Assembly: GCA_029335935.2 (NCBI GenBank)
Contig: JARJMV020000026.1
Location: 1 to 21,805, forward strand
Source: a bacterium
GTDB lineage: Bacteria > Armatimonadota > Fimbriimonadia > Fimbriimonadales > GBS-DC
DNA length: 21,805 bases
Direction: 5' to 3'
The notes beneath the pieces were generated by a model that saw only the letters and a program-made list of their open reading frames with translations, was not told the origin of the DNA and made no database searches. The position numbers were made by a program, and so were the translations under genes. This document shows positions 6,214 through 14,594 of this stretch, one piece after another (position 1 is the stretch's first letter; each line of letters opens with the position of its first letter).

Positions 6214-7143
6214 ATGGCGCGTAAGTCAGCGTGGCGCAAGCGACTGGAAGGTCGGCTCGGCAGTCTTGGATTGCACGTGGCGTGGGGAGTGTTCCGCGTG
6301 TTGCCGCTGGGCGTGGCGCAGCGCATCGGCGCAGGACTGGGGCGGCTGGCGTATGCGCTGTCGGGACGGTATCGGCGCGTGGCAGTGCAGAACCTCTCGC
6401 GCGCTTTTCCCGACTGGACGCCTGCGCAGGCGCGCGCGACGGCACGGCGCGTGTTCCGCAACTTCGGTGTGAGCCTCGCCGAGTTCCTCAAAGCGCCCAG
6501 CATGACCCGCGCACAACTCGAACGGCGTATCACAATCCTCGGACTGGAACATCTGGACGCCGCGCTGCGCGCGGGCAAAGGCGTCCTGCTCATCACGGGG
6601 CATTTCGGCAACTGGGAGCTGATGGCGCGCTATCTCTGTATGTTGGGCTACCCCATCTCGGTGATTGCGCGCGACGCCGACGACAAGGACGCCACCGCAC
6701 TGGTGACGATGGTGCGCGAGCGCAGCGGCTACAGGGTCTTCCCGCGCGGCAACGCGGCGCGCCTTGTGCTGAAAGCGCTCCGCGCCAACGAGGCGGTAGG
6801 GATCCTGCCCGACCAGAACGCAGGCGATGTATATGTGGAGTTCTTCGGACAGAAAGCAGGTAGCGTCGCAGGACCTGCAGTGTTCCATCTGCGCACAGGC
6901 GCGCCGCTCGTGCCGCTTTTCAATGTGCGACTGCCCGGCGATTACCACCGCATCGAGATTCTGCCCCCGATGCGCTTTGAACCCACAGGCGACGCAGGGT
7001 ACGACCAGCAGCGCGTGATGCAAGCGTTGCACGATGTGCTGGAGACCTATGTGCGTCGCTATCCCGACCAGTGGCTCTGGTTGCACGACCGCTGGAAATC
7101 GGGGCGACGCCGCGCGCTCGGCGAACCCCAGCCCCAACCCTGA
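6214..7143 (+). CDS. Lysophospholipid/lipid A acyltransferase, LpxL (HtrB) family
   Basis: Membrane-associated acyltransferase of 309 residues that would transfer a fatty acyl chain to a glycolipid such as a lipid A precursor. The catalytic HxxxxE motif is HFGNWE at 130-135; the family's GILPDQN block is at 196-202, and PLVPLFNVR follows at 231-239. A hydrophobic N-terminal segment (about 15-50) suits membrane attachment. ATG 6214 is preferred to the in-frame ATG at 6193 because the putative -10 box lies between them. Presence of the family fits an envelope with LPS-like lipid, but other glycolipids are possible acceptors. A short spacer separates it from spoIIM, which has its own box. Confidence 0.88.
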   Translation: MARKSAWRKRLEGRLGSLGLHVAWGVFRVLPLGVAQRIGAGLGRLAYALSGRYRRVAVQNLSRAFPDWTPAQARATARRVFRNFGVSLAEFLKAPSMTRAQLERRITILGLEHLDAALRAGKGVLLITGHFGNWELMARYLCMLGYPISVIARDADDKDATALVTMVRERSGYRVFPRGNAARLVLKALRANEAVGILPDQNAGDVYVEFFGQKAGSVAGPAVFHLRTGAPLVPLFNVRLPGDYHRIEILPPMRFEPTGDAGYDQQRVMQALHDVLETYVRRYPDQWLWLHDRWKSGRRRALGEPQPQP

Positions 7144-7191
7144 ATGGCTCTCTCGGAAAGTCGGGCTGTTATATACCTGAAGGCGTTGGTC

Positions 7192-7197
7192 TATAAT
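7192..7197 (+). promoter_or_regulatory. -10 box of the SpoIIM-family gene, start-proximal
   Basis: A consensus TATAAT ends 6 nt before the ATG at 7204, with TTGGTC directly upstream and no Shine-Dalgarno sequence between. It supports 7204 as the true start rather than the in-frame ATG at 7144, which would put the box inside the gene. Confidence 0.6.
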
Positions 7198-7203
7198 TGG
7201 GGT

Positions 7204-8160
7204 ATGAATGTCCGCGCGTTTGTGGAGCGTCGGCGGGCGCGTTGGCAGCGGTTCGAGCAGTTGCTGGACGCTTTGCAGTGGGGTGCGCGTGGTGGATTAG
7301 ACCGCGCCGCGCTCGACGAGTTGGGCAGGCTCTATCGCCAGACGGCGGCGGATTTGGCGTATGCACGGCAGCAGGGCGCAGACGCCCAAGTGGTGGAGTA
7401 CCTCAACAGCCTACTGGGTCGGGCGCATGGGGCGCTCTACCGGGCGCGGCGCGGCAGTGTGCGTAGTGCGCTCCGACGCTTCTGGTATGCGTTCCCCGAC
7501 GCCGTGCGCCGACGCCACTGGTATGTGTGGCTGGCAATCGCGCTCACGATGCTGGGCGCGCTCATCCCGTTTGTTATCCTGCTTGTCAATCCCAACGCCG
7601 CGCAAGCCCTCGTCGACCCGCAGTGGCGCCCTGTGTTCGAGCAGTGGAAGTCGGGCGAACAGCGCAAGCCTGGCGAGGTGGGGCTTGCCTCCATCATGAG
7701 CAGTTTCTACTTTGTGAATAACTCGCGCGTGGCGATGCTGGCGTTCGGACTGGGCGTGTTTTGGGGGATCCCGACGGTCTATCTGCTAATCACCAACGGG
7801 TTCCTGCTGGGCACATTAGCGGGCGAGATGTACCATGTGGGCAAGTTGGGGTTTTTGTTGGTTTCGATCTATCCGCACGGCGTGCCAGAGCTGGGCGCAG
7901 TGTTTCTGTGTGGGGGTGCGGGGCTGATGTTGGGGCGCGCGATGATTGCCCCAGGCGATTGGACGCGCTCGGAGTCTGTGCGCCAAGTCGCCCCCGACGC
8001 CTTCTGGATGCTTGCAGGCTCGCTGGTGCTGATACTCATCGCGGCGTTCACAGAGGCGTTCTTCTCGTTCTATGCGTTCCCCAGCTGGTCGAAGTTTTTG
8101 TGGGGCACGCTTGCGCTGGGGCTGCTGCTCGCCTATTTATTGGGGGTGCGCGAGCGTTGA
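7204..8160 (+). CDS. SpoIIM-family (stage II sporulation protein M-like) membrane protein
   Basis: Product of 318 residues: a soluble, Arg-rich helical N-terminus (1-105), then several membrane helices starting with WLAIALTMLGALIPFVILLV at 109-128. Family hallmarks follow: SSFYFVNNSRVAMLAFGLGVFWGIPT, TNGFLLGTLAG, YPHGVPELGAVFLCGGAG. In sporulating Firmicutes SpoIIM is part of the DMP peptidoglycan machine; most bacterial homologues are in non-sporulating species, where they often neighbour RDD-family, MoxR and DUF58 genes, none of which is here. Next to a cell-wall carboxypeptidase, an envelope role is reasonable but unproven. It ends 7 bp from the convergent dacA-like gene. Confidence 0.87.
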   Translation: MNVRAFVERRRARWQRFEQLLDALQWGARGGLDRAALDELGRLYRQTAADLAYARQQGADAQVVEYLNSLLGRAHGALYRARRGSVRSALRRFWYAFPDAVRRRHWYVWLAIALTMLGALIPFVILLVNPNAAQALVDPQWRPVFEQWKSGEQRKPGEVGLASIMSSFYFVNNSRVAMLAFGLGVFWGIPTVYLLITNGFLLGTLAGEMYHVGKLGFLLVSIYPHGVPELGAVFLCGGAGLMLGRAMIAPGDWTRSESVRQVAPDAFWMLAGSLVLILIAAFTEAFFSFYAFPSWSKFLWGTLALGLLLAYLLGVRER

Positions 8161-8167
8161 GGTCGCG

Positions 8168-9361
8168 TTAGGGATGCCATTCTCCTATCGGTCGGCGCAT
8201 GAGTCGCACGCGCTGCTGCTGACGGCGGCTGCGCAGTCGCCAGCTGACTAGGCCGAGGATGAGTCCTGTCGTCAGCGCGCCGCCGATGGGGAGCGTTCGC
8301 GTGGGTTCACGCGCCACCGCTTGGGCAATCACCACCTGCGCTTTTTTGTAGGGCTTCCCATCGCGATACACCACCAGCCAGCCTGCGGGGTCGCCTTCCT
8401 GCAGGGGCGCGCTCAGCGGCTGCGCCTGCACTGCCCATTCATAGCGCGTCCGCTCGGACTTGCGTGCGAGCCACACCAGCGGCGTCGCCAAGCGCACCGA
8501 CGCCTGCTCCACCACACCGCCTTCCACACGCACGCGGCCCACCGCTTCGTCGGGAGTTAGCTCGATACGCTCCCAATCGTTGAAGCCGTGTTCCATCAGC
8601 GCGATAGTGTCTGCCTCGCGCTGGGGGCTGTTCAGCACCACCGTGATCTGCCGTCGCCCATCGCGCGTCGCCGCGCCTGCAAAGCAGAACCCAGCAGGGT
8701 TCGTGTAGCCCGTCTTCACGCCTTCCGCGTCGGGATACTCTTTCAAAAACTTCGCCTTGTTCACCATCCATAAATCAGCTTGATTGATGGAGCGCTCCAC
8801 GATGTAGTGAGGCGTCTTCACAATCGCGCGGAAGGTCTCGTTTTGCATGGCGTATCGTGTGATAAGCGCGAGGTCGTAGGCAGTCGAGAGGTGTTTGGGG
8901 TGGTGCAAGCCGTGCGGGTTCACGAAGTGGGTGCGTTTTGCGCCGAGTTCACGCGCTTTCTGGTTCATCTGTTGCGCGAAGGCTTCGACGGAGCCTGCCA
9001 CATGCTCGGCTAAGGCGACGGCGGCGTCGTTGGCGGAACGGAGCATCAGCGCGTACAGCATGTCGCGCACCTTCACCTGCTCGCCGACGCGCAGGTTCAT
9101 CGAACTGGGCTGGGTGTTCACCGCGCGCTTGGAGGCTTGCAACGTGTCGTCCAAATCACACGCCTCCAGCACCAGAATCGCGGTCATAATCTTGGTGAGG
9201 CTGGCAGGGGGCAGCTGCTTATGAGCGTGGCGAGCATAGAGCGTCTGCCCAGTTTCGGCGTCTATCAGCACTGCCGCGCGCGCCTGCACCTTCGGCGCAT
9301 CTGCCCACATCAGCGCGACGCTGAGCGTCCCAAGAACCCACGCGATAAACCCTCGGCGCAT
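8168..9361 (-). CDS. dacA: D-alanyl-D-alanine carboxypeptidase (penicillin-binding protein 5/6 type)
   Basis: Periplasmic enzyme that removes the terminal D-Ala from peptidoglycan pentapeptides, limiting cross-linking. With the ATG at 9361 the product is 397 residues. It has a signal peptide (MRRGFIAWVLGTLSVALMW, likely cut near residue 27) and the three serine-peptidase S11 motifs: SLTK at 54-57, SAN at 109-111 and KTG at 216-218. A C-terminal beta domain (about 270-350) follows, then an anchoring helix near 365-380 with an Arg-rich tail. ATG 9361 is preferred over the upstream in-frame ATG at 9412 because the signal peptide starts there. The gene is convergent with spoIIM. Upstream lies the relic region, so it is the last intact minus-strand gene there. 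Confidence 0.93.
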   Translation of the reverse strand: MRRGFIAWVLGTLSVALMWADAPKVQARAAVLIDAETGQTLYARHAHKQLPPASLTKIMTAILVLEACDLDDTLQASKRAVNTQPSSMNLRVGEQVKVRDMLYALMLRSANDAAVALAEHVAGSVEAFAQQMNQKARELGAKRTHFVNPHGLHHPKHLSTAYDLALITRYAMQNETFRAIVKTPHYIVERSINQADLWMVNKAKFLKEYPDAEGVKTGYTNPAGFCFAGAATRDGRRQITVVLNSPQREADTIALMEHGFNDWERIELTPDEAVGRVRVEGGVVEQASVRLATPLVWLARKSERTRYEWAVQAQPLSAPLQEGDPAGWLVVYRDGKPYKKAQVVIAQAVAREPTRTLPIGGALTTGLILGLVSWRLRSRRQQQRVRLMRRPIGEWHP

Positions 9362-9783
9362 ACTATCTCTTATGGCGCAGACCAGAAAAATCCTGCCATA
9401 AGCGACCCTCAAGAGTGCGGATACGCCTATCCCTACCTCGGAAGTCGGCGCCTCTACTCTCCAAACCCTTCCCTGCAGGCATCGGGAAACGCAGACGCTT
9501 CACGATGTAGGAGACACTGCGAGAATGCGCAACGCAACCTCATATAGCAGGTATATATCTGGCATAAGAAAAACTGCTATCCGGGCAAGTGACCTAATCG
9601 TTTTCGCGACGCTTGGGAACGGCTCCTCCATTTCACGAAGCAGCGTAAGTTCAAAATGTTTCAAGAGGCTGTGATGGTTCCGATGGGCGAGTGGCGTCAC
9701 GAGCGTCTCAAAACGCTCAATCTGAACGACCTGTATCGTTTCAACTCGCGTGCAGGCAGCGGGTTTGGCAAGCGCGTTGCAAA
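9362..9783. other. 422-bp stretch with no recognisable gene; contains an inverted repeat and promoter-like box
   Basis: No open frame here has a recognised family. An inverted repeat, ATAGCAG (9544-9550) and CTGCTAT (9574-9580), flanks a GGTATATAT box (9550-9558) that resembles the local -10 grammar but has no start codon at the expected distance. A frame around 9600-9740 reads as protein-like (including MFQEAVMVPMGEWRHERLK) but is interrupted and unrecognised. The stretch is best read as decayed coding DNA with an orphaned promoter. Confidence 0.4.
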
Positions 9784-9885
9784 CAGGTGCATATTGAGAC
9801 CATACACCAGTTCCTGCGACGCGCAGGCTTTGTGTGGCGACGCACGCGCTATGCGCCTGCCAAGCGTCCTGACCCCCAAGAGTAC
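9784..9885 (+). pseudogene. Remnant resembling an IS630-type transposase helix-turn-helix
   Basis: About 34 codons read QVHIETIHQFLRRAGFVWRR and then TRYAPAKRPDPQEY. This resembles the stretch after the DNA-binding helices in IS630-family transposases (a GFxWKRTRY and KKxDPE pattern). The frame then runs, without a stop, straight into unrelated AcuC-like sequence at 9886. No catalytic DDE residues or terminal repeats were found, so only a scrap survives. The family call is from pattern recall only. Confidence 0.45.
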
Positions 9886-10232
9886 GGCGACGGCGTGCAG
9901 TGGATTTTCTACCGCGACCCCAGCGTGCTAACGGTCTCAATCCACGAGGGGGGTAAGTGGCTGTTTCCAGGCACAGGCGCACCCAACGAGTTCGGCGAGG
10001 GCGCAGCGGAGGGGACTTCGGTCAACATCCCGCTTGCGCCCTACACCGACGATGCACTTGGTGGGCGGCGTTCGAGGCGGTAGTTCCGAGAGCGTTCGCG
10101 CGGTTCCAGCCGCAGGCGTTGATGCTGCAGATGGGCTGCGACCCGCACTATTTAGACCCGCTGGGGCATCTGTGTCTTACGGCGCAGGGCTGGGCGCGTG
10201 CAGTGGCGTGGGCGAAGTCGCTGGGAGCGCCG
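9886..10232 (+). pseudogene. Frameshifted fragment of an AcuC/class I histone-deacetylase-like gene
   Basis: Frame 1 reads GDGVQWIFYRDPSVLTVSIH and then EGGKWLFPGTGAPNEFGEGA with SVNIPLAPYTDDA; these are central and distal blocks of AcuC-type deacetylases. At about 10056 the homology moves to another frame, consistent with loss of one base after GATGCA. It continues there as WWAAFEAV, FQPQALMLQMGCDPHYLDPL, GHLCLTAQGWARAV and SLGAP. The N-terminal half, including the active-site His pair (only the GDG of the HHGDG block remains), is missing, as is the C-terminal end. The protein would be inactive. Confidence 0.75.
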
Positions 10233-10440
10233 ACGGCTGGCACAATAAGAGTCCTTCTCCCTGCGCCCCTCCAAGCGTCTGTTTCAAGTTTGCTTGGGGG
10301 GGCACATGAGCATCCATTGCGACCTATGACAGCGACTGCGCGCCGATGTGGTATATGAGCCAAGGCGCAGGCACAAGTTAACCGCCGAATGCAACGCCTG
10401 CAGCAGGAATACCAACGCCTGCGTGGAATCCCAATGCTCG
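10233..10440. other. 208-bp stretch between the AcuC relic and the next gene; no gene seen
   Basis: The frame of the next gene is open back to 10348 but gives an implausible N-terminus. Another frame around 10360-10425 encodes a Gln/Arg-rich helical run (VNRRMQRLQQEYQRLRG) that could be the end of a lost gene. No clear promoter or terminator was recognised. Confidence 0.35.
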
Positions 10441-12426
10441 ATGGCAGTTCAAGACGATTTGGTGCGTGCGCGGCAGACCGCCGAGGATGTCGCCGCCGAA
10501 GAGCATAGGTTCCAAGATGGGTTCACCCTCCGAACCTTTCTGGGGCTGCTGTTCGTGGCGTTCGTGATGTTGCCTGGCAGCATCTACATGGGGCTGGTGG
10601 CAGGCGTCGGCTTGGGCGCGGCGGCGGAGTGGGTGACGATAGTGCTGTTCGCGGAGGTGATGCGTCGCTCACTGCAACCGCTCAAACGCCAAGAGATTTA
10701 TATGCTCTATTACATCGCCGCGTCGCTTACTGCGATGGGCATCTATGGGCTGTCGGGGGGTCCCCTGCAGTGGAAGATTTGGGATCAGTTCTTTGTGCAG
10801 TCTGCACCGGCAGCGGGGATTGCCGACCAGATTCCGAGCTGGGCGGTTCCTGCGCCCGATTCGACTGCGCTGCGCCAGCGCACCTTTTTGGACAGCGCGT
10901 GGGCGTTGCCGTTGTTTTTGCTGCTGATTACAGAGATTTTGGGGCGTGCCAGCTGGATGAGCATGGGCTACATGCTGTTTCGGATGACCTCCGATGTGGA
11001 GAGGTTGCCGTTCCCACTGGCGCCTGTGGCGGCGGCGGGCGCACTTGCGCTGGCAGAGGCAGGCAATCGCGAGGAGTCGTGGCGCTGGGGCGTCTTCTCT
11101 ACAGGCGCGGTGGTCGGCATGGGCTTCGGGCTGTTCTATGTGGGCATCCCCGTCTTCACGGGCACGCTGTTCGGCAACGCGCTGCAACTGATCCCCATCC
11201 CGTTTTTAGACCTGACGCAGAATGTGGAGGCGAGCCTGCCCACCGCTATTGTCGGGATATCTATCAATCTCGGTGAGGTGCTGGTGGGGTTCGTATTGCC
11301 GTATCATATCCTGCTGGGCGCGGCGATTAGCTCGGTCGCGACCTATGTGGTGATGAACCCGATGCTGTATCGTGCGGGTTTTATCCCGAACTGGCAACCG
11401 AACTCGCCTGCCCTGCAGACCAAGCTTGCCGCCGACTTGGATTTCTGGCTGGCGATTATTGTCGGGTTGCAGTTGGCGGTGGCGGCAATTGGTGTCGGGA
11501 TGGTGGTACGCACGCTGCGCGAGTACCGCACGAACCAATCGTTGCGCCTGCGTGGGCTTGCGCCGCCTCCGGGGCGCGGCGACCCGCCGTTGTGGGTTCC
11601 GCTCGTGGTGTGGGCAGTCTCGGTCGTCTCGTATATCGGGATCTGTCGCTGGCTCGTGCCCGACTTCCCGTTATGGATTGTGGCAGGCTTCGGGCTGCTC
11701 TGGAGCCCGCTCAATAGTTATGTCTCCGCGCGCATGGTGGGGCTGACGGGTCAGGGTGTATCTGTGCCGTTCATCAAAGAGGTGGCGATTATCAGCAGTC
11801 GCTACCCGCGCGTCGATATCTGGTATGCGCCGCTGCCGTTGTACGACCACGGCGCGTCGGCGCAGCGGTTCCGCGAGGTGGAGCTTACAGGCACGAAGTT
11901 CACCAGCATCTTGAAAGCGGAGTTGGTGATGCTGCCCGTTATCTTCTTGGCGAGCTTCCTGTTCTGGGCGTTCTTCTGGAAAGCCAGCCCCATCCCCTCG
12001 CCGCTGTTCCCATTCGCGCAGAAGATGTGGCCCTATTACGCGCAGATGGAGGCGGTCTGGAAACAGATTAACCTGCCGCAGAGCCAGATACGCGAGGTGG
12101 TGCTGAACGCGCTGAACATCCCGCGCATCGTGGCGGGGTTCGTGTCGGGACTGGGGCTGTTTTGGTTATTCAGCGCGTTCAAGTTCCCGATGTTGCTGTT
12201 TTACGGGCTGGTCAGCGGCGTGGGTCAGTTGCCACACTTCACGCTACCGAAGTTGCTGGGCGCGTGGCTGGGGCATCGCTACTTCAAGAAGCGTTATGGC
12301 GAGGAGAACTGGGTACGCTACGCGCCTGTGTTGCTGGCGGGCTTCTTCTGCGGCATGGGGCTGATTGGCATGCTGGGCATCGCGCTTGCGCTGGTGGCGA
12401 AATCGGTCTCGGTGCTGCCGTTTTAG
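10441..12426 (+). CDS. Polytopic membrane protein, OPT/DUF6785-like transporter family
   Basis: Product of 661 residues with many predicted membrane helices, beginning after a charged 30-residue N-terminus. The stretch TSDVERLPFPLAPVAAAG near 183-200 is preceded by LFLLLITEILGRASW; this E-LPFP-A signature recalls oligopeptide-transporter (OPT) proteins and the DUF6785 group. A hydrophilic loop lies around 360-380 and the chain ends in a hydrophobic helix. The ATG at 10441 is chosen because the earlier in-frame ATG (10348) adds a Cys/Arg-rich, unconserved head. No clear box lies 6-9 nt upstream, unlike many genes here. Transport of a small organic solute is the family expectation; substrate is unknown. 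The stop is 1 bp from that of the convergent Fic-like gene. Confidence 0.75.
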   Translation: MAVQDDLVRARQTAEDVAAEEHRFQDGFTLRTFLGLLFVAFVMLPGSIYMGLVAGVGLGAAAEWVTIVLFAEVMRRSLQPLKRQEIYMLYYIAASLTAMGIYGLSGGPLQWKIWDQFFVQSAPAAGIADQIPSWAVPAPDSTALRQRTFLDSAWALPLFLLLITEILGRASWMSMGYMLFRMTSDVERLPFPLAPVAAAGALALAEAGNREESWRWGVFSTGAVVGMGFGLFYVGIPVFTGTLFGNALQLIPIPFLDLTQNVEASLPTAIVGISINLGEVLVGFVLPYHILLGAAISSVATYVVMNPMLYRAGFIPNWQPNSPALQTKLAADLDFWLAIIVGLQLAVAAIGVGMVVRTLREYRTNQSLRLRGLAPPPGRGDPPLWVPLVVWAVSVVSYIGICRWLVPDFPLWIVAGFGLLWSPLNSYVSARMVGLTGQGVSVPFIKEVAIISSRYPRVDIWYAPLPLYDHGASAQRFREVELTGTKFTSILKAELVMLPVIFLASFLFWAFFWKASPIPSPLFPFAQKMWPYYAQMEAVWKQINLPQSQIREVVLNALNIPRIVAGFVSGLGLFWLFSAFKFPMLLFYGLVSGVGQLPHFTLPKLLGAWLGHRYFKKRYGEENWVRYAPVLLAGFFCGMGLIGMLGIALALVAKSVSVLPF

Positions 12427-12427
12427 A

Positions 12428-13633
12428 CTATTTCTCGCCCAAGTGGCGCAGCGCGTGTTCGTAATGCTCCATCAGGTGATGGGCAAGCTCGCGCAGCGAT
12501 ACGGGGCGCGCGCCACCGAGCGCGGGCGTGGCGATTTGACGGATTGCGTTCAGGGGGTGCTTGCGCCGTAGGGCGACCTGCTCGATCCATTCCGCAGCGC
12601 GCTCGGCAGGTAGGCGCGTCTCGTAGCCGTTGATGTGCAGAAACGCCAGCGTTGCAACCAGCGCAGTCGCTAAGTTGCCCCGTGCGAACGGACGATATTT
12701 CAGATACCCCCACAGGAACCGCGCCGCCTGCAACGGGACATCGCGGCTCTCGCGATAACTGTACTGGTAATAGGTCGCCTCTTCCAAGCGGTCGTAGCTG
12801 TAGGGCTGCGGCGACTTGACAATCTCGCTGTTGAGCCAAATCAGGTCTTGCAGGGTGAGATAGCGCCATTCGGAGCGGGGTCCGGGCGCAGGTTGCAACA
12901 CCGCACGCTGCGCCTCGGGCAACTGCGCCACGCGCACGAGTTGGGTCTCTTTCAGGGCGCGTTCCGTGCGTAGCATCGGCTCACGGTAGCGGGCAATCAG
13001 GTTGTCCAAGATGTCGCTCCACGCGCGCGGGTCGGGTTCTGCAATCGCATGGGGTAGCTGGAGCCGTTCGTTCTGGAACACGGCTGCCACCAGCGCGCCT
13101 ACCTGCGTTGGCTCAAGGTCTACCGAGACGCCATTCGCCTGCAGAAACGCCAAGCCGAGCAGGACGCTAACGCTCGCGCTATATTCCGGGAAGACCTGCG
13201 CGCTGTGGAGGGCACGGATTAGCTCCTGGGCGCGGTCGGATAATGTGGCTTGCGGCTCGACCAGTTCGGCGGCGCGAAGCACGGCGTGAAGTCGGCTTCG
13301 GTCGGTGAATGCAGGCGCGCCGGCGAGGTGTTCGTAGGCGTGCTGTGCCTCACGCGCACTGGGGTAGCGGAGGCTCTGCGCCTGCGCAGCGGCGCGACCG
13401 ATGGGCTTCTGATAGGCGCTGAGCTCTTCCAATAACACCTGAATCGAACCTTGCGTAAGCGGCTGCGCGCTCTCAAGTGCACGGGCTACGGAGTCGCGCG
13501 TCTCCTCTGGCAGGTGGCTCCAGCCTGCACTCACATCGCGGAGCAGGACGCATAAGTCCAACAGGGTGTCGTCTTCCGACGCAATCAGTTGCTCGCGCAC
13601 TTGGCGCAGCGCGTTGGCAAGCAGGTGTTCCAT
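12428..13633 (-). CDS. Protein with two degenerate Fic/Doc-like halves, function unknown
   Basis: Predicted soluble protein of 401 residues. The C-terminal half resembles a Doc/Fic domain: YLTLQDLIWLNSEIV (258-272), a linker rich in Tyr/Arg, then LKYRPFARGNLATALVATLA (311-330) and FLHINGY (331-337). This parallels the Fic core HPFxxGNxRxA plus FLxxNGY, but the catalytic His is Arg (R314) and the later Arg is missing, so AMP transfer is not expected. The first half has a similar run, VFPEYSASVSVLLGLAFLQA then NG (147-168), with the GN motif absent. An internal duplication is therefore plausible. Called mainly from pattern, so the fold is tentative. It has its own start-proximal promoter and follows ispA by 43 bp. 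Confidence 0.6.
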   Translation of the reverse strand: MEHLLANALRQVREQLIASEDDTLLDLCVLLRDVSAGWSHLPEETRDSVARALESAQPLTQGSIQVLLEELSAYQKPIGRAAAQAQSLRYPSAREAQHAYEHLAGAPAFTDRSRLHAVLRAAELVEPQATLSDRAQELIRALHSAQVFPEYSASVSVLLGLAFLQANGVSVDLEPTQVGALVAAVFQNERLQLPHAIAEPDPRAWSDILDNLIARYREPMLRTERALKETQLVRVAQLPEAQRAVLQPAPGPRSEWRYLTLQDLIWLNSEIVKSPQPYSYDRLEEATYYQYSYRESRDVPLQAARFLWGYLKYRPFARGNLATALVATLAFLHINGYETRLPAERAAEWIEQVALRRKHPLNAIRQIATPALGGARPVSLRELAHHLMEHYEHALRHLGEK

Positions 13634-13641
13634 ACCATTTC

Positions 13642-13647
13642 AGTGTA
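13642..13647 (-). promoter_or_regulatory. -10 box of the Fic-like gene, start-proximal
   Basis: CAGGTACACT on the minus strand ends 8 nt before the ATG at 13633. It sits in the 43-bp gap after ispA, so the gene need not depend on the ispA transcript. Confidence 0.45.
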
Positions 13648-13676
13648 CCTGATTCGCGTGGGGGTATGGTAGCTCT

Positions 13677-14573
13677 TCATCGTTCTCGGTGGACGGCGTA
13701 GATTGCGATCCAGCGGAGGGGGTCGGCGCGGGCGTCCAGCGGATCCAACGCGGCGAGCGCGTCCTGCAGGGCTTGCTGCGCGTGTTGGCGTGCCGTCTCG
13801 ACGCCGAACAGCGCGGTGTAGGTGGCTTTGCGGTGCGCGCGGTCGGAACCTGCAGGTTTGCCGAGCTGTTCAGTGGACGCCGTGTCGTCTAAGATATCGT
13901 CGGTAATCTGGAACGCCAATCCCAGTGCGTGGCTGTAGCGATCCAGCGTCTCCACCTTCGGCTCCGCGCCGCCTGCAAGAATCGCGCCGGATAAGACGCT
14001 GGCCCGTATCAGCGCGCCCGTTTTGTGGGCGTGAATGAATCGCAGCTGCGTCTCCGAGACAACCTGCCCCTCACAGAGAATATCTTCCACTTGCCCGCCG
14101 CACATGCCTTGGACGCCCGTAGCGTGGGCAATTAGGCGGATCGCCTGCACCACGCGTTCGGGGGGCGTATGGCGCGCCTGCTCGGTCATAAGCTCGAACG
14201 CTTGGGCAAAGAGCGCGTCGCCCGTCAGAATCGCCATCGCCTCACCGTACTGCACCCACACGGTGGGCTGTCCACGGCGCAGGCGGTCGTTGTCCATCGC
14301 GGGCAGGTCGTCATGCACGAGGCTGAAAGCGTGGATGAGCTCAATCGCGCAGGCGGTCGGCAGCACGGTCTGCGCAGGTGCGTCCATCGCCTCTGCCGCC
14401 GCGATACACAAAATCGGGCGCAGTCGCTTGCCCCCGGCTAACACCGCAGAGCGCATCGCGTCGGGCAACACGCGCGGCAACGGCAAGTGATACGCCAAGC
14501 AACGCGCCAACGCCTCATCCACCATCGCGACGCGCGGCGCAAGATACGCCTGCAGACGCGCTCGCCAATCCAT
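13677..14573 (-). CDS. ispA: Polyprenyl (farnesyl/geranylgeranyl) diphosphate synthase
   Basis: Condenses isopentenyl diphosphate with allylic diphosphates to make the C15 or C20 precursor for quinones, carotenoids and undecaprenyl phosphate. The 298 residues contain GGKRLRP at 47-53, the first Asp-rich motif DDLPAMD at 88-94 (the four-spacer bacterial form), the Gln/Lys region (GGQ, HKTGALI) and the second Asp-rich motif DDILD at 225-229. Product length is uncertain; F83 five residues before the first motif and the bacterial spacing fit a short-chain FPP/GGPP enzyme. The gene is divergent from hisK with only 36 bp between starts. A TATCCT box ends exactly 6 nt before the ATG. Confidence 0.92.
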   Translation of the reverse strand: MDWRARLQAYLAPRVAMVDEALARCLAYHLPLPRVLPDAMRSAVLAGGKRLRPILCIAAAEAMDAPAQTVLPTACAIELIHAFSLVHDDLPAMDNDRLRRGQPTVWVQYGEAMAILTGDALFAQAFELMTEQARHTPPERVVQAIRLIAHATGVQGMCGGQVEDILCEGQVVSETQLRFIHAHKTGALIRASVLSGAILAGGAEPKVETLDRYSHALGLAFQITDDILDDTASTEQLGKPAGSDRAHRKATYTALFGVETARQHAQQALQDALAALDPLDARADPLRWIAIYAVHRER

Positions 14574-14579
14574 GCCCTA

Positions 14580-14585
14580 AGGATA
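14580..14585 (-). promoter_or_regulatory. -10 box of ispA, start-proximal
   Basis: Minus strand CAGGTATCCT with 6 nt (TAGGGC) to the ATG. It is back-to-back with the hisK box 9 bp away, so the -35 region would fall inside the hisK coding sequence. Confidence 0.55.
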
Positions 14586-14594
14586 CCTGAGGGG

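Noticed and set aside
5450..6472. 340-codon plus-strand open frame
   Set aside because: Antisense to the MobA-like gene and running into the acyltransferase in another frame; very Arg/Gln-rich, typical of a shadow.
6226..7137. 303-codon minus-strand open frame
   Set aside because: Antisense to the LpxL-like gene, which has its catalytic motif; no domain recognised.
9500..9982. 160-codon minus-strand frame in the relic region
   Set aside because: It runs antisense to the recognisable transposase-like and AcuC-like fragments and matches nothing I know; no start signal.
10348..10440. Upstream extension of the DUF6785-like gene
   Set aside because: Cys/Arg-rich head with no similarity to membrane-protein N-termini; ATG 10441 gives a normal start.
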